From positions 4,154,001-4,218,000 of the forward strand of contig CBDCPM010000004.1 in assembly GCA_965220265.1 (NCBI GenBank): 64,000 nt of DNA. The letters are read 5' to 3'. Numbering within the stretch: position 1 is the stretch's first letter; every line of letters starts with the position of its first letter. This document shows positions 51,740 through 60,340 of the stretch, piece after piece. The notes under the pieces are model-generated. The model was not told where the DNA came from. It searched no databases and was given only the letters and a program-made list of their open reading frames with translations. This DNA comes from Bin87 sp965220265 (GTDB lineage Bacteria > Chloroflexota > Dehalococcoidia > Lucifugimonadales > UBA3495). The translations under genes and the position numbers were made by a program.

Positions 51740-52644
51740 CCACCGCGCAGGCAAACTCGGAGGCGTTCTGGGAAAGGATCGAGGCGCAACTGGGCGAGAC
51801 CGATCCCGATATTGAGATAGAACGGGATGCGTTCTACTCGCAACCGGAGTGGGACGTGTTTCGGATGCGGTACACCGGCACCGGCGGGCACCGGCTGTTC
51901 GCGTGGCTGTCGATCCCAAAAGAGTTCGGGCCGCACAGTGACGGGTCGTTTCCCGCGCTGGTGCGGATGCCGGACTACGCGAGCGTGCATGACATCGTCT
52001 ACACGCCGCTGCGGAACCACGTGGTGGTGATGAACGCGACCCACCGCGGGCAGAGGAACAGTGACAGCCAGGTGCGAGCCATCTATCCGGGGCTGCTGAC
52101 GGACGGGATAGAGAGTTCGGATACGTACACGCTGTTCGGCGCCTACGCGGACGCGCTCCGCGCGGTAGATGTGTTAGGCATGCAGAACGCGGCGACGGTG
52201 GACACGGTGACGCTAATGGGCGCGGGACTGGGCGCCAGCCTAGCGCTGGCTACAGCGGCGCGCCGGTCGGGAGTATCGGCAGTGGCGGCGGACACGCCGT
52301 TGGCGCTGGGGCATTCGGCGGGCCTGGAGGCTGGTCTGGGTTATCCGTTGGCGGAATTGGGTGATTACCTGCGTATGTACCCAGACAGCCGGGAAGCGGT
52401 CGCAGGGCGGCTTGCGGTGGTCAATCCGCTAAACACGGCGTCGGAGGTGCGATGCCCGGTACTGATGAGCGCGGGGAGATTTGACCGGAGCGTTTGCCCG
52501 CTTTCGTTTGCAGAAGAATTGGCGGAGGCGCTGCCGGAGTGCGATTTCAGGGTCTACGACGGGGCTGCGGAAGGCGGCGGTCACATTCACGGTGAGGTGC
52601 GCGGGGCGTGGCTAGCGGCGCGTTTGGGCCTGGAAATTTCTTGA
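51736..52644 (+). CDS. Esterase-family paralogue lacking the catalytic Ser (302 aa)
   Basis: Same fold and block order as the preceding gene: GHRLFAWLSIPKE, FPALVRMPDY, NATHRGQRNSDSQVRAIYPGLLTDGIESSDTYTLFGAYADALRAVD, and Asp/His regions (SAGRFDRSVCPLS, GGGHIHGE). The nucleophile elbow, however, reads LMGAGLGASLALA, with Gly where the first gene has Ser (GSSQGG). Ordinary ester hydrolysis is therefore lost. Possible roles: a regulatory or substrate-binding subunit of the first esterase, or a decayed copy. The ATG at 51736 overlaps the stop of the first gene, and the frame is fully intact. Confidence 0.8.
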   Translation: MTTAQANSEAFWERIEAQLGETDPDIEIERDAFYSQPEWDVFRMRYTGTGGHRLFAWLSIPKEFGPHSDGSFPALVRMPDYASVHDIVYTPLRNHVVVMNATHRGQRNSDSQVRAIYPGLLTDGIESSDTYTLFGAYADALRAVDVLGMQNAATVDTVTLMGAGLGASLALATAARRSGVSAVAADTPLALGHSAGLEAGLGYPLAELGDYLRMYPDSREAVAGRLAVVNPLNTASEVRCPVLMSAGRFDRSVCPLSFAEELAEALPECDFRVYDGAAEGGGHIHGEVRGAWLAARLGLEIS

Positions 52645-52670
52645 CCCTTCGGGAAGGCGCTGCCTATAAT
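52641..52670 (+). promoter_or_regulatory. Promoter upstream of pheS
   Basis: TTGACC (52641-52646) and a perfect TATAAT (52665-52670) with 18-bp spacing. The -35 overlaps the end of the preceding gene. The transcription start is expected near 52677, giving a leader of about 38 bases to the pheS ATG at 52715. No T-box or attenuator is visible. Confidence 0.75.
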
Positions 52671-52714
52671 TTTGTCGGCCCCCCTGTATTGGCCGAACTT
52701 TGGTGTTCCTTCTC

Positions 52715-53764
52715 ATGCCTGACGCGCCTTCCGTAGAATTCATCGATCAACTCACCCGTGACGCCCTTGACGAGCTCAACGCCATCGGCGAGGCCGACGG
52801 GGCCGAGCAGTGGCGCGTGGCCTACCTGGGACGCAGGGGACGGTTGACGGGGTTGCTGCGATCGCTCCCCCAACTGGAGCCGGAGCAGCGGCGCGAGGTC
52901 GGTTCGCGGGCCAACCAGGCCAAGAACGCGCTGGAAGAGGCACTGGCGAAGCGGACGCGGGAAATCGCGCAGGCCGCCCTGGCGTCGCGGGACGCGTTGG
53001 ACGTCACGCTGCCGGGCCGACCGGTTGTCACCGGGCGGCTGCATCCGACCACACAGATAGTGCGCGAGATCTGCAACGCGTTCATGGCCATGGGGTTCAG
53101 CGTGGTAGAAGGGCCGGAAGTTGAACTGGACCACTACAACTTCGAAATGCTCAACATACCGGCCGGCCATCCAGCGCGGGACATGTGGAACTCGCTGTGG
53201 GTGGATTATGTGAACGAAGAGGAGCAGCAACCAATGCTGCTGCGGACACACACGTCGCCGATGCAGGCGCGGGTGATGGAAGCGCAGGAGCCGCCGGTGA
53301 GAGTCGTGGTGCCGGGCAAGTGCTATCGCTACGAGGCGACCGACGCCACCCACGAATGGCATTTCTACCAGGTTGAAGGACTGGCGGTTGCTGAAGGGAT
53401 CACCTTCGCCGATCTGAAGGGCACGCTTTACGAATTCGCCCGGCGGGTGTTCGGGGAAGACCGGCAGATACGGTTCCGGTGCGACTACTTCCCATTCGTC
53501 GAACCGGGCGTGGATATGTCCATCTCCAACTTTGTAGATCCGGAGACGGGAAGGCGGCCGATCAATCGCGACGAGGACTGGATCGAGATCATGGGCGCGG
53601 GGATGGTGCATCCGCGGGTCCTGGAAGGGGTCGGGTACGACCCACAGCGCTACACCGGGTTCGCGTTCGGTATGGGGCCGGAGCGCATCGGGATGCTGAA
53701 GTATGGGATTGACGACATCCGGCACTTCTACCGGAACGACGTGAGGTTTTTGCGGCAGTTCTAA
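52715..53764 (+). CDS. pheS: Phenylalanine-tRNA ligase alpha subunit
   Basis: Class II aminoacyl-tRNA synthetase subunit carrying the active site; with PheT it forms the (alpha-beta)2 enzyme that charges tRNA-Phe. The N-terminal coiled-coil domain (residues ~1-90, with RRGRLTGLLRSLPQLEPEQRREVG) precedes the catalytic core. The core has HPTTQIVREICNAFMAMGF, LLRTHTSPMQARVM (motif 2 region), FRCDYFPFVEPGVDMSI, and motif 3 near the end (GFAFGMGPERIGMLKYGIDDIRHFY). The length (349 aa) is normal. The start at 52715 is chosen for the typical MPDAPSVEF N-terminus and distance from the promoter; a GTG at 52700 is possible. pheT follows, after an inserted toxin-like pair. Confidence 0.97.
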   Translation: MPDAPSVEFIDQLTRDALDELNAIGEADGAEQWRVAYLGRRGRLTGLLRSLPQLEPEQRREVGSRANQAKNALEEALAKRTREIAQAALASRDALDVTLPGRPVVTGRLHPTTQIVREICNAFMAMGFSVVEGPEVELDHYNFEMLNIPAGHPARDMWNSLWVDYVNEEEQQPMLLRTHTSPMQARVMEAQEPPVRVVVPGKCYRYEATDATHEWHFYQVEGLAVAEGITFADLKGTLYEFARRVFGEDRQIRFRCDYFPFVEPGVDMSISNFVDPETGRRPINRDEDWIEIMGAGMVHPRVLEGVGYDPQRYTGFAFGMGPERIGMLKYGIDDIRHFYRNDVRFLRQF

Positions 53765-53800
53765 CGCGGAGGATCGATAGCACTGGTCTGGTTCCGTAGC

Positions 53801-54130
53801 ATGATCGTAGAGGAGTACACTGACGCGAATGGGCACAGTCTATTTCGCCGCAGCTTCGAACAACTCGACGACCGCAGCCAGGCCCGGGTGATCGCTGGGA
53901 TTGCCCGGATTGAACAAGGTAATCTCGGCAATACACGAAACCTCGGCGGCGGCCTATGGGAACGGCGCATTCTAGGGCGAGGATCCGGCCCCAGGTTGTA
54001 CTACACGCAAATCGGCGGAGATTTGATTATATTGTTGGTGGTGGGCAGCAAAAGCTCCACGAGAGAACAGCAGGGCGATATAGGCCTGGCACGTGAGTAC
54101 CTCGGGGAATGGGTAACGAGGACGAGGTGA
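53801..54130 (+). CDS. RelE/HigB-like toxin (109 aa)
   Basis: Matches the phage-derived Gp49-like / RelE-type killer protein pattern: ANGHSLFRRSFEQLDDRSQARVIAGIARIEQGNLGNTRNLGGGLWERRIL...GPRLYYTQIGGDLIILLVVGSKSSTREQQGDIGLAREYL. The G..W..R...GPR.YY......I.LL..G.K..Q..DI..A motif is characteristic. The expected activity is ribosome-dependent mRNA cleavage. It lies between pheS and pheT, co-directional, with the putative antitoxin 5 bp downstream. This is unusual placement, since read-through from the pheS promoter would express it. Confidence 0.8.
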   Translation: MIVEEYTDANGHSLFRRSFEQLDDRSQARVIAGIARIEQGNLGNTRNLGGGLWERRILGRGSGPRLYYTQIGGDLIILLVVGSKSSTREQQGDIGLAREYLGEWVTRTR

Positions 54131-54135
54131 CGACG

Positions 54136-54342
54136 ATGGAAAGTTGGATTAAAACCGCCCGAGAAGCGGTTAGACGCAGTCAAGTTGTGCGAGCCGAACT
54201 GCGCCAAGAAGCGAAATCCATGTTAGAAAATGGAGAACATGCTGCAGCAAAACGGATTTTCGAAGACATTCTAGAAGAAGAGACCCCGGACACGGATTAC
54301 GGTACGGACGCTCCAATCAAATCAACATCGACGTCCACCTAG
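54136..54342 (+). CDS. Putative antitoxin partner (68 aa)
   Basis: A small acidic helical protein (ESWIKTAREAVRRSQVVRAELRQEAKSMLENGEHAAAKRIFEDILEEE...) placed 5 bp after a RelE-like toxin, with GAGGTG 7 bases before its ATG. No helix-turn-helix DNA-binding domain is obvious. The antitoxin role rests on position, size and charge. The DNA-binding antitoxins that usually follow this type of toxin are larger, so it could also be an unrelated small protein. A start at 54109 inside the toxin gene is possible. Confidence 0.5.
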   Translation: MESWIKTAREAVRRSQVVRAELRQEAKSMLENGEHAAAKRIFEDILEEETPDTDYGTDAPIKSTSTST

Positions 54343-54391
54343 CCAAACCTGACCTGAGACTTTCAAACGGCAGAAACCGCCCGACAAAATC

Positions 54392-56812
54392 ATGATCATC
54401 CCGTTTTCCTGGCTTTCGCAGTACGTTGACATTACGCTCGGCCCTGATGAGTTGGCGCATCGGCTGACCATGGGTGGCATCGAGGCGGGGGATGTGTTCA
54501 CGCGCGGCGGCTGGGAAGGTTGCGTGGTTGGATACGTGCGGGCCACGAGGCCGCATCCCAACGCGGACAGCCTCACGTTGTGCGAAGTTGACCCGGGCGA
54601 CGGACCGCCGCTGGAGGTGGTGTGCGGGGCGCCGAACGTTGCCGCCGGCCAGAAGATTTGTTTTGCGCGGCCGGGCGTGATGCTGCTGAACATGCACACG
54701 GGCCGACGGGAAGAGCTCAAGCCGGCAACAATACGCGGGGTGGTGTCGGAGGGCATGATCTGCTCCGAGGCGGAGTTGGAGATAAGCGACGAGCACGAAG
54801 GAATTATCGTGCTTTCGGACGACGCAGTGGTCGGTGCACCGCTGGACGAAGTGATGGGCGACACGTTCCTAGAGCTTGAGCTTACGCCAAATCGTGGCGA
54901 CTGCCTTTCGATTCTGGGCGTAGCGCGGGAGATCGGAGCGATCACCGGGCAGGCGGTCCGCGTTCCGGAGATCGAATACGCGGAGTCAGACGTTCCGGTG
55001 GAGACATTGGCGCGGGTAACCATTGCCGATCCGGACCTATGCGCACGCTACACGGCCTCGGTGATTACCGGTATCAACATCGGGCCCTCGCCTCAATGGT
55101 TGCAGGAACGGCTGAATCGCGCCGGGTTGCGACCCATCAACAACGTGGTAGACGTCACCAACTACGTGATGCTGGAGTTCAACCAACCGCTGCACGCCTT
55201 TGACCTGGACGCGGTGACGGACCGCCACGTAGTGGTACGCCGGGCGACCGAGGGCGAGGAGTTCACGACGCTGGACGGAGTGGGCCGCAAACTGTCTGCC
55301 GACAACCTCCTGATCGCGGACCCGGCGCGGGCCATCGGAATTGGCGGCGTGATGGGGGGGGCGAACAGCGAAATCACAGCGAACACGACCAACATGCTGT
55401 TGGAATCGGCGACGTTCCATCCCCTGAACAACCGGCGCACTTCGACGGACCTGAACCTGCGGACGGAGGCGAGCCTGCGCTTCGAGAAGGGGCTACGGCC
55501 TGAGCTGGCTCCCATTGCCCTGCGCCGTGCGACACAGCTGATACTGGAAACGGCCGGAGGGCAAGCGGCTGCGGGGATCATTGACGTGCTCCCCGATGGG
55601 GACGCTGAGGTTCCGGCCGTTCCGCTGACGGTGGCGCGGCTGCGGCAGGTGCTGGGAATGGACCTGGACATCACTCGCGCGGAGACGGTGCTGGAGAGCT
55701 TGGGAATCACAACGAGGCGCACGAGTCCGGACAGCCTCGAGGCGGACCCGCCGTACTGGCGGAGCGACATCGCCATCGAAGAGGACTTGATCGAAGAAGT
55801 GATCCGCACAATCGGGTACGACGAAGTGCCGACCACGATGCTTTCGTCGCCGATACCGTACCACCGGCCCAACCCGATGACGGCGTTGAAGGACGGACTG
55901 CGCGACGCCCTGTCGGCGGCGGGGATGCAAGAGACGATCAGCTACCCGTTGATCAGCCTGGAGGACCTGGACCGGCTGAGCAGCAACAGCGATGCCGGTG
56001 GAGAAACAGCGCTACTAAGGGTGACGAACCCGATGGCCGTCGACCAGGACATCTTGCGGCCGACGCTGGCGGCCAGCATCCTGAACACACTGGCATACAA
56101 CCAGGGGCACAACGACGGCGGGTTCCGGCTGTTCGAACTGGGCAGGGCCTTCATCCCGCAAACCACGGGACTGCCAGTGGAACGGGAGATGGTGGCAGGC
56201 GTCATGTCCGGACTGCGTTACGATGACAACTGGCTGAGCTCCGGCGAAACACTGGACTTTTTCGATCTTTCTGGAACGTTGGCAGCCGCGTTGGATCGCG
56301 TGGGTATCACGGCTTCGTGGGAATCGGACGACCAACCCATGTTCCATCCGGGACGTTGCGCCAAGGTGGCGGCGGGTTCGGGTCCCGCAATCGACGTGGG
56401 CACCATCGGGGAATTGCATCCCGACATTCGCGAGGCGTTTGACCTGGGCCCGGACCCGGTGGTCTATTTCGAGGTGCGATTGGACGATCTGCTGGAAGCG
56501 GGCACGGGCGCCGGTCGGTTCGAGTCGTTGTCACGGTTCCCGGCGGCGAATCGCGACCTGGCGCTGGTGGTGCCGGCGGACGTGCCGGCGGCCAAGGTCC
56601 AGAGCCTCATACAAAGGGTGCGGCTGGTGGAACGGGCCGAGTTGTTCGACGTGTACGCCGGAGAAAACGTGCCGGAGGGTACGCGTTCGCTGGCCTTCCG
56701 CATCCGATTCCGGGCCCCGGACAGGACGTTGACCGCCGAGGAAGTGAACCGGGCGATGAATGGATTGACGCGGGCGCTTGAAAGGGAAGTCGGGGCGACG
56801 GTGCGGTCGTAA
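54392..56812 (+). CDS. pheT: Phenylalanine-tRNA ligase beta subunit
   Basis: 806 residues, the normal length. It has an N-terminal tRNA-binding (EMAP-like) domain (GWEGCVVGYVRATRPHPNADSLTLCEV..., residues ~35-140), B3/B4 editing domain (MLEFNQPLHAFDLD and ATFHPLNNRRTSTDLNLRTEASLRFEKGL), B5 DNA-binding-like domain (LTVARLRQVLGMDLDITRAETVLESLGI, then EEDLIEEVIRTIGYDEVP) and C-terminal FDX-ACB domain (FPAANRDLALVVPADVPAAKVQSLI...LFDVYAGENVPEGTRSLAFRIRF). It edits mischarged tRNA and supports charging. It is separated from pheS by the toxin-like pair, so the usual pheST adjacency is broken. An 8-G run codes for the Gly-Gly of VMGGANSE and is intact. Confidence 0.97.
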   Translation: MIIPFSWLSQYVDITLGPDELAHRLTMGGIEAGDVFTRGGWEGCVVGYVRATRPHPNADSLTLCEVDPGDGPPLEVVCGAPNVAAGQKICFARPGVMLLNMHTGRREELKPATIRGVVSEGMICSEAELEISDEHEGIIVLSDDAVVGAPLDEVMGDTFLELELTPNRGDCLSILGVAREIGAITGQAVRVPEIEYAESDVPVETLARVTIADPDLCARYTASVITGINIGPSPQWLQERLNRAGLRPINNVVDVTNYVMLEFNQPLHAFDLDAVTDRHVVVRRATEGEEFTTLDGVGRKLSADNLLIADPARAIGIGGVMGGANSEITANTTNMLLESATFHPLNNRRTSTDLNLRTEASLRFEKGLRPELAPIALRRATQLILETAGGQAAAGIIDVLPDGDAEVPAVPLTVARLRQVLGMDLDITRAETVLESLGITTRRTSPDSLEADPPYWRSDIAIEEDLIEEVIRTIGYDEVPTTMLSSPIPYHRPNPMTALKDGLRDALSAAGMQETISYPLISLEDLDRLSSNSDAGGETALLRVTNPMAVDQDILRPTLAASILNTLAYNQGHNDGGFRLFELGRAFIPQTTGLPVEREMVAGVMSGLRYDDNWLSSGETLDFFDLSGTLAAALDRVGITASWESDDQPMFHPGRCAKVAAGSGPAIDVGTIGELHPDIREAFDLGPDPVVYFEVRLDDLLEAGTGAGRFESLSRFPAANRDLALVVPADVPAAKVQSLIQRVRLVERAELFDVYAGENVPEGTRSLAFRIRFRAPDRTLTAEEVNRAMNGLTRALEREVGATVRS

Positions 56813-57172
56813 CGCACCGGGGTCTTTCCAAAGATGATCCGTCCTTCCGGTGAATGCGGAAATCGAGAACGTTTCGCTGATGCGCTGCTATGGATTCCTT
56901 TGTTTACATGCGTAGTTCTTGCCATTGCAACAGTAGCGTGCGGATCCTCATCTTCTCAAATTTTTCGGAGTTTATGAGTGAGTTGGAAGCCGGGGCAAGT
57001 TGCGAAGAACTTTTCGCCAAGCGAAGCCTCGAACCTAGCGACCCCATCATTGACCAAATAGGGACCAAATAGTCATAGAGTTAAGTTTCATCGGTTGCTA
57101 TTCGAGCTCGTCTGAACGGGGGACCTGGCTGAACAACCTGCAAATCCAGAATCCGAGGAATCCAGTTTCACG
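56813..57172. other. Intergenic; no firm gene
   Basis: This gap after pheT holds a 60-residue open frame (56890-57072) whose second half (MSELEAGASCEELFAKRSLEPSDP) looks protein-like but has no ribosome binding site. No terminator hairpin is clear. It is AT-richer than the genes around it. Confidence 0.4.
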
Positions 57173-57391
57173 GTGGACGAATATAGGCTCTATCGAAGTG
57201 TGATTAACACGCCCTTATCTGTTCCAGAAGATCGAGTTATGCAAAACGCCGCTGAAGAGTATGGCGTTACCATCCAAGAGGACGATTTGATAGTGGAAAA
57301 GGTGATGCTGGTCTTGGCAACTAAAAGTTGGCATGGCCGTCCAGAAGCCGAAATACGCCGCGCATCTGACTGGCAAGGTGAAACCAAATAA
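57173..57391 (+). CDS. Small hypothetical protein (72 aa)
   Basis: GTG-started frame, MDEYRLYRSVINTPLSVPEDRVM, then NAAEEYGVTIQEDDLIVEKVMLVLATKSWHGRPEAEIRRAS. The composition looks like a real short protein, and the frame is well separated from neighbours. There is no convincing ribosome binding site and no family match, so it could be a fragment. Nothing is visible that gives a function. Confidence 0.35.
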   Translation: MDEYRLYRSVINTPLSVPEDRVMQNAAEEYGVTIQEDDLIVEKVMLVLATKSWHGRPEAEIRRASDWQGETK

Positions 57392-57590
57392 AGTCAGAGT
57401 GCAGTAACGCCGAACAATTAGAAACCCATATTGACCGTGCGCAGCAATGACGGGAACGTCCGGAAACACGATTGACGACGACCGCGGAAAGGCTCTGTTC
57501 GCGCACACCGACTAGCCAGAGCCAGAGGGCAAGTATGGTACGATTATTTGTCGCCTGCCGCACCCCACGCCTGCTACGGACGTAATTGCC

Positions 57591-59006
57591 ATGACTACTC
57601 ACGCGCACCCGAGAGACCTGCACGCCCACGATGCCCATGGCGACGGCGACCACGAGAGTATCCATGACCACGATCAGCATGAGCGTGGAGACCACGGCCA
57701 CAGTGGACACCATCGTGGCCATCACAATGGCCACGGTCACGAGGACATGCTGGAGGTGGAGCAGGCTTTCGAGCGAATCATCGCCCACTTCAGCCCGCTG
57801 GACGCGGTGGAACTGCCGGTGCTGGAATGCCTGGGTATGGTACTGGCAGAGGACGTCACCTCACCGCTGAACCTGCCACCGCTAGCCAACTCGGCAATGG
57901 ACGGCTACGCCGTGCTGAACGAGGATATCGCCGCGGCCAACGATGTGGCACCGACACTGGCGGTGATCTCGGCGGTTGCGGCGGGACAGGTCTCGGATCA
58001 GACCGTTACCAGGGGCAACGCGATCCGGATCATGACGGGCGCGCCGGTGCCCAACGGCGCAGACACCGTAGTCCCCTTCGAGGAGACGGACGAACTGGAA
58101 CGCAGGGGCGCCGGAACTCCATTGGACGAAATCGTTATCCGAAAGGCCCTGCCATTGGGCAGCAACGTGAGGCCAGCGGGCGAGGACGTGCGAGCGGGGG
58201 AGTTGGTGTTGACGGCCGGTACGGTGGTTCGCCCGGCGGAAGCCGGAGTGCTGGCGTCGCTGGGCCTGGCCAACGCGAGGGTGATCCGACGACCGGTAGT
58301 CGCGGTGCTGTCCACTGGGGACGAGTTGACCACGGTGGGCAATGATTTGGCGCCGGGTCACATCTACGACAGCAACAGCAGCAGCGTGGCCGCCGCCGTC
58401 CGAGCGGCCGGCGGCGTGGCGAAGATAATCGGCATCGCGCGGGACAACTTGGACGACCTGCATCGCTGCATCGACGCCGCGTCGGACGCGGACCTGCTGG
58501 TCACGTCGGCCGGCGTGTCCAAGGGCGACTACGACATGGTCAAGGACGTGCTGGAGCAGCGTGGAGACATGAACTTCTGGTCGGTGCGGATGCGGCCGGC
58601 CAAGCCGTTGGCGTTCGGGCTGATCCAGCGCGAAGGACGCCAGCCACTGCCTTTGCTAGGCTTGCCAGGGAACCCGGTCAGCGCGCTGCTGGCGTTCGAA
58701 ATGTTCGGTCGCGCGGCCGTGCGCCGCATGTTGGGACGGGACCTGCTGGCCCGCCCCGTGGTGGAAGGGGTGCTCACCGGGCCGATATTCAACAGTGATG
58801 GGCGCCGGGTGTACGCCCGGGTCGAGGTCGAACGACGCGACGGCACCTGGTACGCCACACCGACTGGGCCGCAGGGATCCAACATCCTGACATCGTTGTC
58901 CAAGGCCAACGGACTAGCGATCTGCCCGGCCGACCTACCACGAAAGAACGCCGGACAAGCCGTAAAGATCATAATGCTGGACTGGAATGAAGAGGTTAAC
59001 GCATGA
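57591..59006 (+). CDS. moeA: Molybdopterin molybdotransferase with His-rich N-terminus
   Basis: MoeA inserts molybdate into adenylated molybdopterin to form molybdenum cofactor. The protein is 471 residues. It has the family marks: DVTSPLNLPPLANSAMDGYAV, GNAIRIMTGAPVPNGADTVVPFEE, GIARDNLDDL, TSAGVSKGDYDMVKDVL and LLGLPGNPVSALLAFEMF, plus a C-terminal domain IV. Before the usual N-terminus there is a ~51-residue extension with 17 histidines (HDHDQHERGDHGHSGHH) of the kind seen in Ni/Zn/Co metallochaperones. It overlaps the next gene by 4 nt (ATGA). The start at 57591 has weak ribosome binding sequence. No other molybdenum-cofactor genes are in the window. Confidence 0.92.
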   Translation: MTTHAHPRDLHAHDAHGDGDHESIHDHDQHERGDHGHSGHHRGHHNGHGHEDMLEVEQAFERIIAHFSPLDAVELPVLECLGMVLAEDVTSPLNLPPLANSAMDGYAVLNEDIAAANDVAPTLAVISAVAAGQVSDQTVTRGNAIRIMTGAPVPNGADTVVPFEETDELERRGAGTPLDEIVIRKALPLGSNVRPAGEDVRAGELVLTAGTVVRPAEAGVLASLGLANARVIRRPVVAVLSTGDELTTVGNDLAPGHIYDSNSSSVAAAVRAAGGVAKIIGIARDNLDDLHRCIDAASDADLLVTSAGVSKGDYDMVKDVLEQRGDMNFWSVRMRPAKPLAFGLIQREGRQPLPLLGLPGNPVSALLAFEMFGRAAVRRMLGRDLLARPVVEGVLTGPIFNSDGRRVYARVEVERRDGTWYATPTGPQGSNILTSLSKANGLAICPADLPRKNAGQAVKIIMLDWNEEVNA

Positions 59007-59626
59007 CGACCACCGTCACGGGAAATAGCAGATCGGCGGGACCGGAATACCGGTTCAGCCTGGAAAGGCTGGAAGAATTGAACCGGTCTCCGATTCCCTT
59101 GCTCCTGTCCCGGCTAAGCACCGCATGCCCGTCGTTTGGCAAAACGCCGGACGAGATCGCCGACGCGTCCGACCTGGTGAAAGAGATCAGGGCGCATTGC
59201 GCCGGCGACAGCGAGTTCATACAGTCTTCGATGCCGTTACAGGAGATCGTGTTCCGCATGATGCTGCTGCACGGAGACGGGCCCATGACACTGTCCGAGT
59301 TGCACCTCGAACTGACCGAAACATGGTCGACGCCACTCCGTCCCATCACGCTGACGGTGAACGGACTGGCCAGGGTGCTGGACAGCGATGTTTTCTACGG
59401 CTTTGCCGCGACCCGGGTTGAAGAGCCTGAGCCTGAAGAAGAGGTCAACAGCGCACTCATGCTGGCCGCGGCAACCGCGGAAGAAGATGAGCAGTTGACC
59501 AGGATATTGGAGGTTCTCGCCGCAGACGACGATGACGAGGATGAAGACCTGTTCGGTGAAGACGACCTGGACGACGAGGACGAAGACCTATTTGAAGACG
59601 ACGCGGAAGTAGATGAAGCGGAATGA
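59003..59626 (+). CDS. Winged-helix-like protein with acidic C-terminal tail (207 aa)
   Basis: Residues ~75-130 (MPLQEIVFRMMLLHGDGPMTLSELHLELTETWSTPLRPITLTVNGLARVLDSDVFYGF) form a helix-loop-helix-winged pattern like HARE-HTH domains. The last ~60 residues are almost all Asp/Glu (EDEDLFGEDDLDDEDEDLF). A short helical N-terminal half precedes. The layout is the same as RNA polymerase delta (RpoE) of Firmicutes, but sequence identity is not evident, so a role in transcription is a guess. It overlaps moeA by 4 nt and is probably co-transcribed. Confidence 0.55.
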   Translation: MTTTVTGNSRSAGPEYRFSLERLEELNRSPIPLLLSRLSTACPSFGKTPDEIADASDLVKEIRAHCAGDSEFIQSSMPLQEIVFRMMLLHGDGPMTLSELHLELTETWSTPLRPITLTVNGLARVLDSDVFYGFAATRVEEPEPEEEVNSALMLAAATAEEDEQLTRILEVLAADDDDEDEDLFGEDDLDDEDEDLFEDDAEVDEAE

Positions 59627-59750
59627 GAACGGTGCGGGTCCTGGCCGCCACCGGCCCACGGAAGCGACAGGATTGAGGGCGAGCTGAGCACCCACCGCGA
59701 TCGAAACTGTAGAGGCGATTTCGCTACTCGACGGGTTAGAGTGGCCGAGA

Positions 59751-60110
59751 CTACGTCTGGCTCAGTAAAGGTATTAGCTTGTCCATCAAGGCCTCGACGT
59801 CGTCGAGCCCTTCTGCGACTTCGAAAGTCTGCATCGTGTTCTCGTAGAAGTTCTCGTGCAAGGCACTGGCCGTGTTGAACAGCCGGCGTATGTCTCCGTC
59901 TCCGGTCTCAGCCCGGAGCCGGCTGACGGTGACGAGGTGGTGTCGGTGCCGGCTGTGTTCCCAGCCGCGCTGCTCGGCGACGGCCTTGAGGATTTGGGCG
60001 GTGGCGCCCCATCCCTTCTCGGATGCCTGCGGGAGATCGGCGTCGGCGAGTTCCTGTCTGGCCTGCGTCAAGAAATGCTCGCTGGCTTGTTGATACTGTT
60101 GGGTGGTCAC
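59751..60110 (-). CDS. PaREP1/HEPN-like helical protein (119 aa)
   Basis: GTG at 60110 is preferred over the upstream ATG at 60185 because AGGAG lies 6 bases before it. The sequence (QQASEHFLTQARQELADADLPQASEKGWGATAQILKAVAEQRGWEHSRHRHHLVTVSRL...) matches the family of 45723-46136 (AAEKGWGAAACMAKAVAVAQGWQYQRHEEF). It ends ALHENFYENTMQTFEVAEGLDDVEALMDKL. It is divergent from infC, and a separate promoter is expected in the 60110-60238 gap. No partner gene is attached, unlike the two other pairs in this window. Function unknown. Confidence 0.65.
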   Translation of the reverse strand: MTTQQYQQASEHFLTQARQELADADLPQASEKGWGATAQILKAVAEQRGWEHSRHRHHLVTVSRLRAETGDGDIRRLFNTASALHENFYENTMQTFEVAEGLDDVEALMDKLIPLLSQT

Positions 60111-60237
60111 TTGGGGCTCCTGCTGCTGTTTTTGGAGGTTAGCAACTGCGGCTTGCCTTGGCAATGATGCCTGCGTGGCCTTCATGATGATGTTCGAATC
60201 TGAGTAGCGAAATCGCCTCGAAACTGTAACGTGATCG

Positions 60238-60266
60238 TTGACTGCCCGGTAGGCCGCCGCTAGAAT
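60238..60266 (+). promoter_or_regulatory. Promoter of infC-rpmI-rplT
   Basis: TTGACT (60238-60243) and TAGAAT (60261-60266) with 17-bp spacing. Transcription should start near 60273, just before the leader hairpin at 60282-60307. Confidence 0.75.
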
Positions 60267-60281
60267 AGTGCAACGATGAGC

Positions 60282-60307
60282 GGTTGGGACTGGAACCAGT
60301 CCCAACC
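60282..60307 (+). promoter_or_regulatory. Leader hairpin of the infC operon
   Basis: Perfect 12-bp stem GGTTGGGACTGG / CCAGTCCCAACC with loop AA, a few bases after the predicted transcription start and 20 bases before the GAGGAGG ribosome binding site of infC. It is not followed by a T run. It could be an mRNA-stabilising 5' structure or a site for L20/IF3-type autogenous control, which is known for this operon in other bacteria. Confidence 0.6.
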
Positions 60308-60340
60308 TTGTACATTACGCACTACCGAGGAGGTGTCGCC

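Noticed and set aside
55354..55361. 8-G run in pheT as a frameshift site
   Set aside because: The frame is intact through the run and codes for conserved Gly residues.
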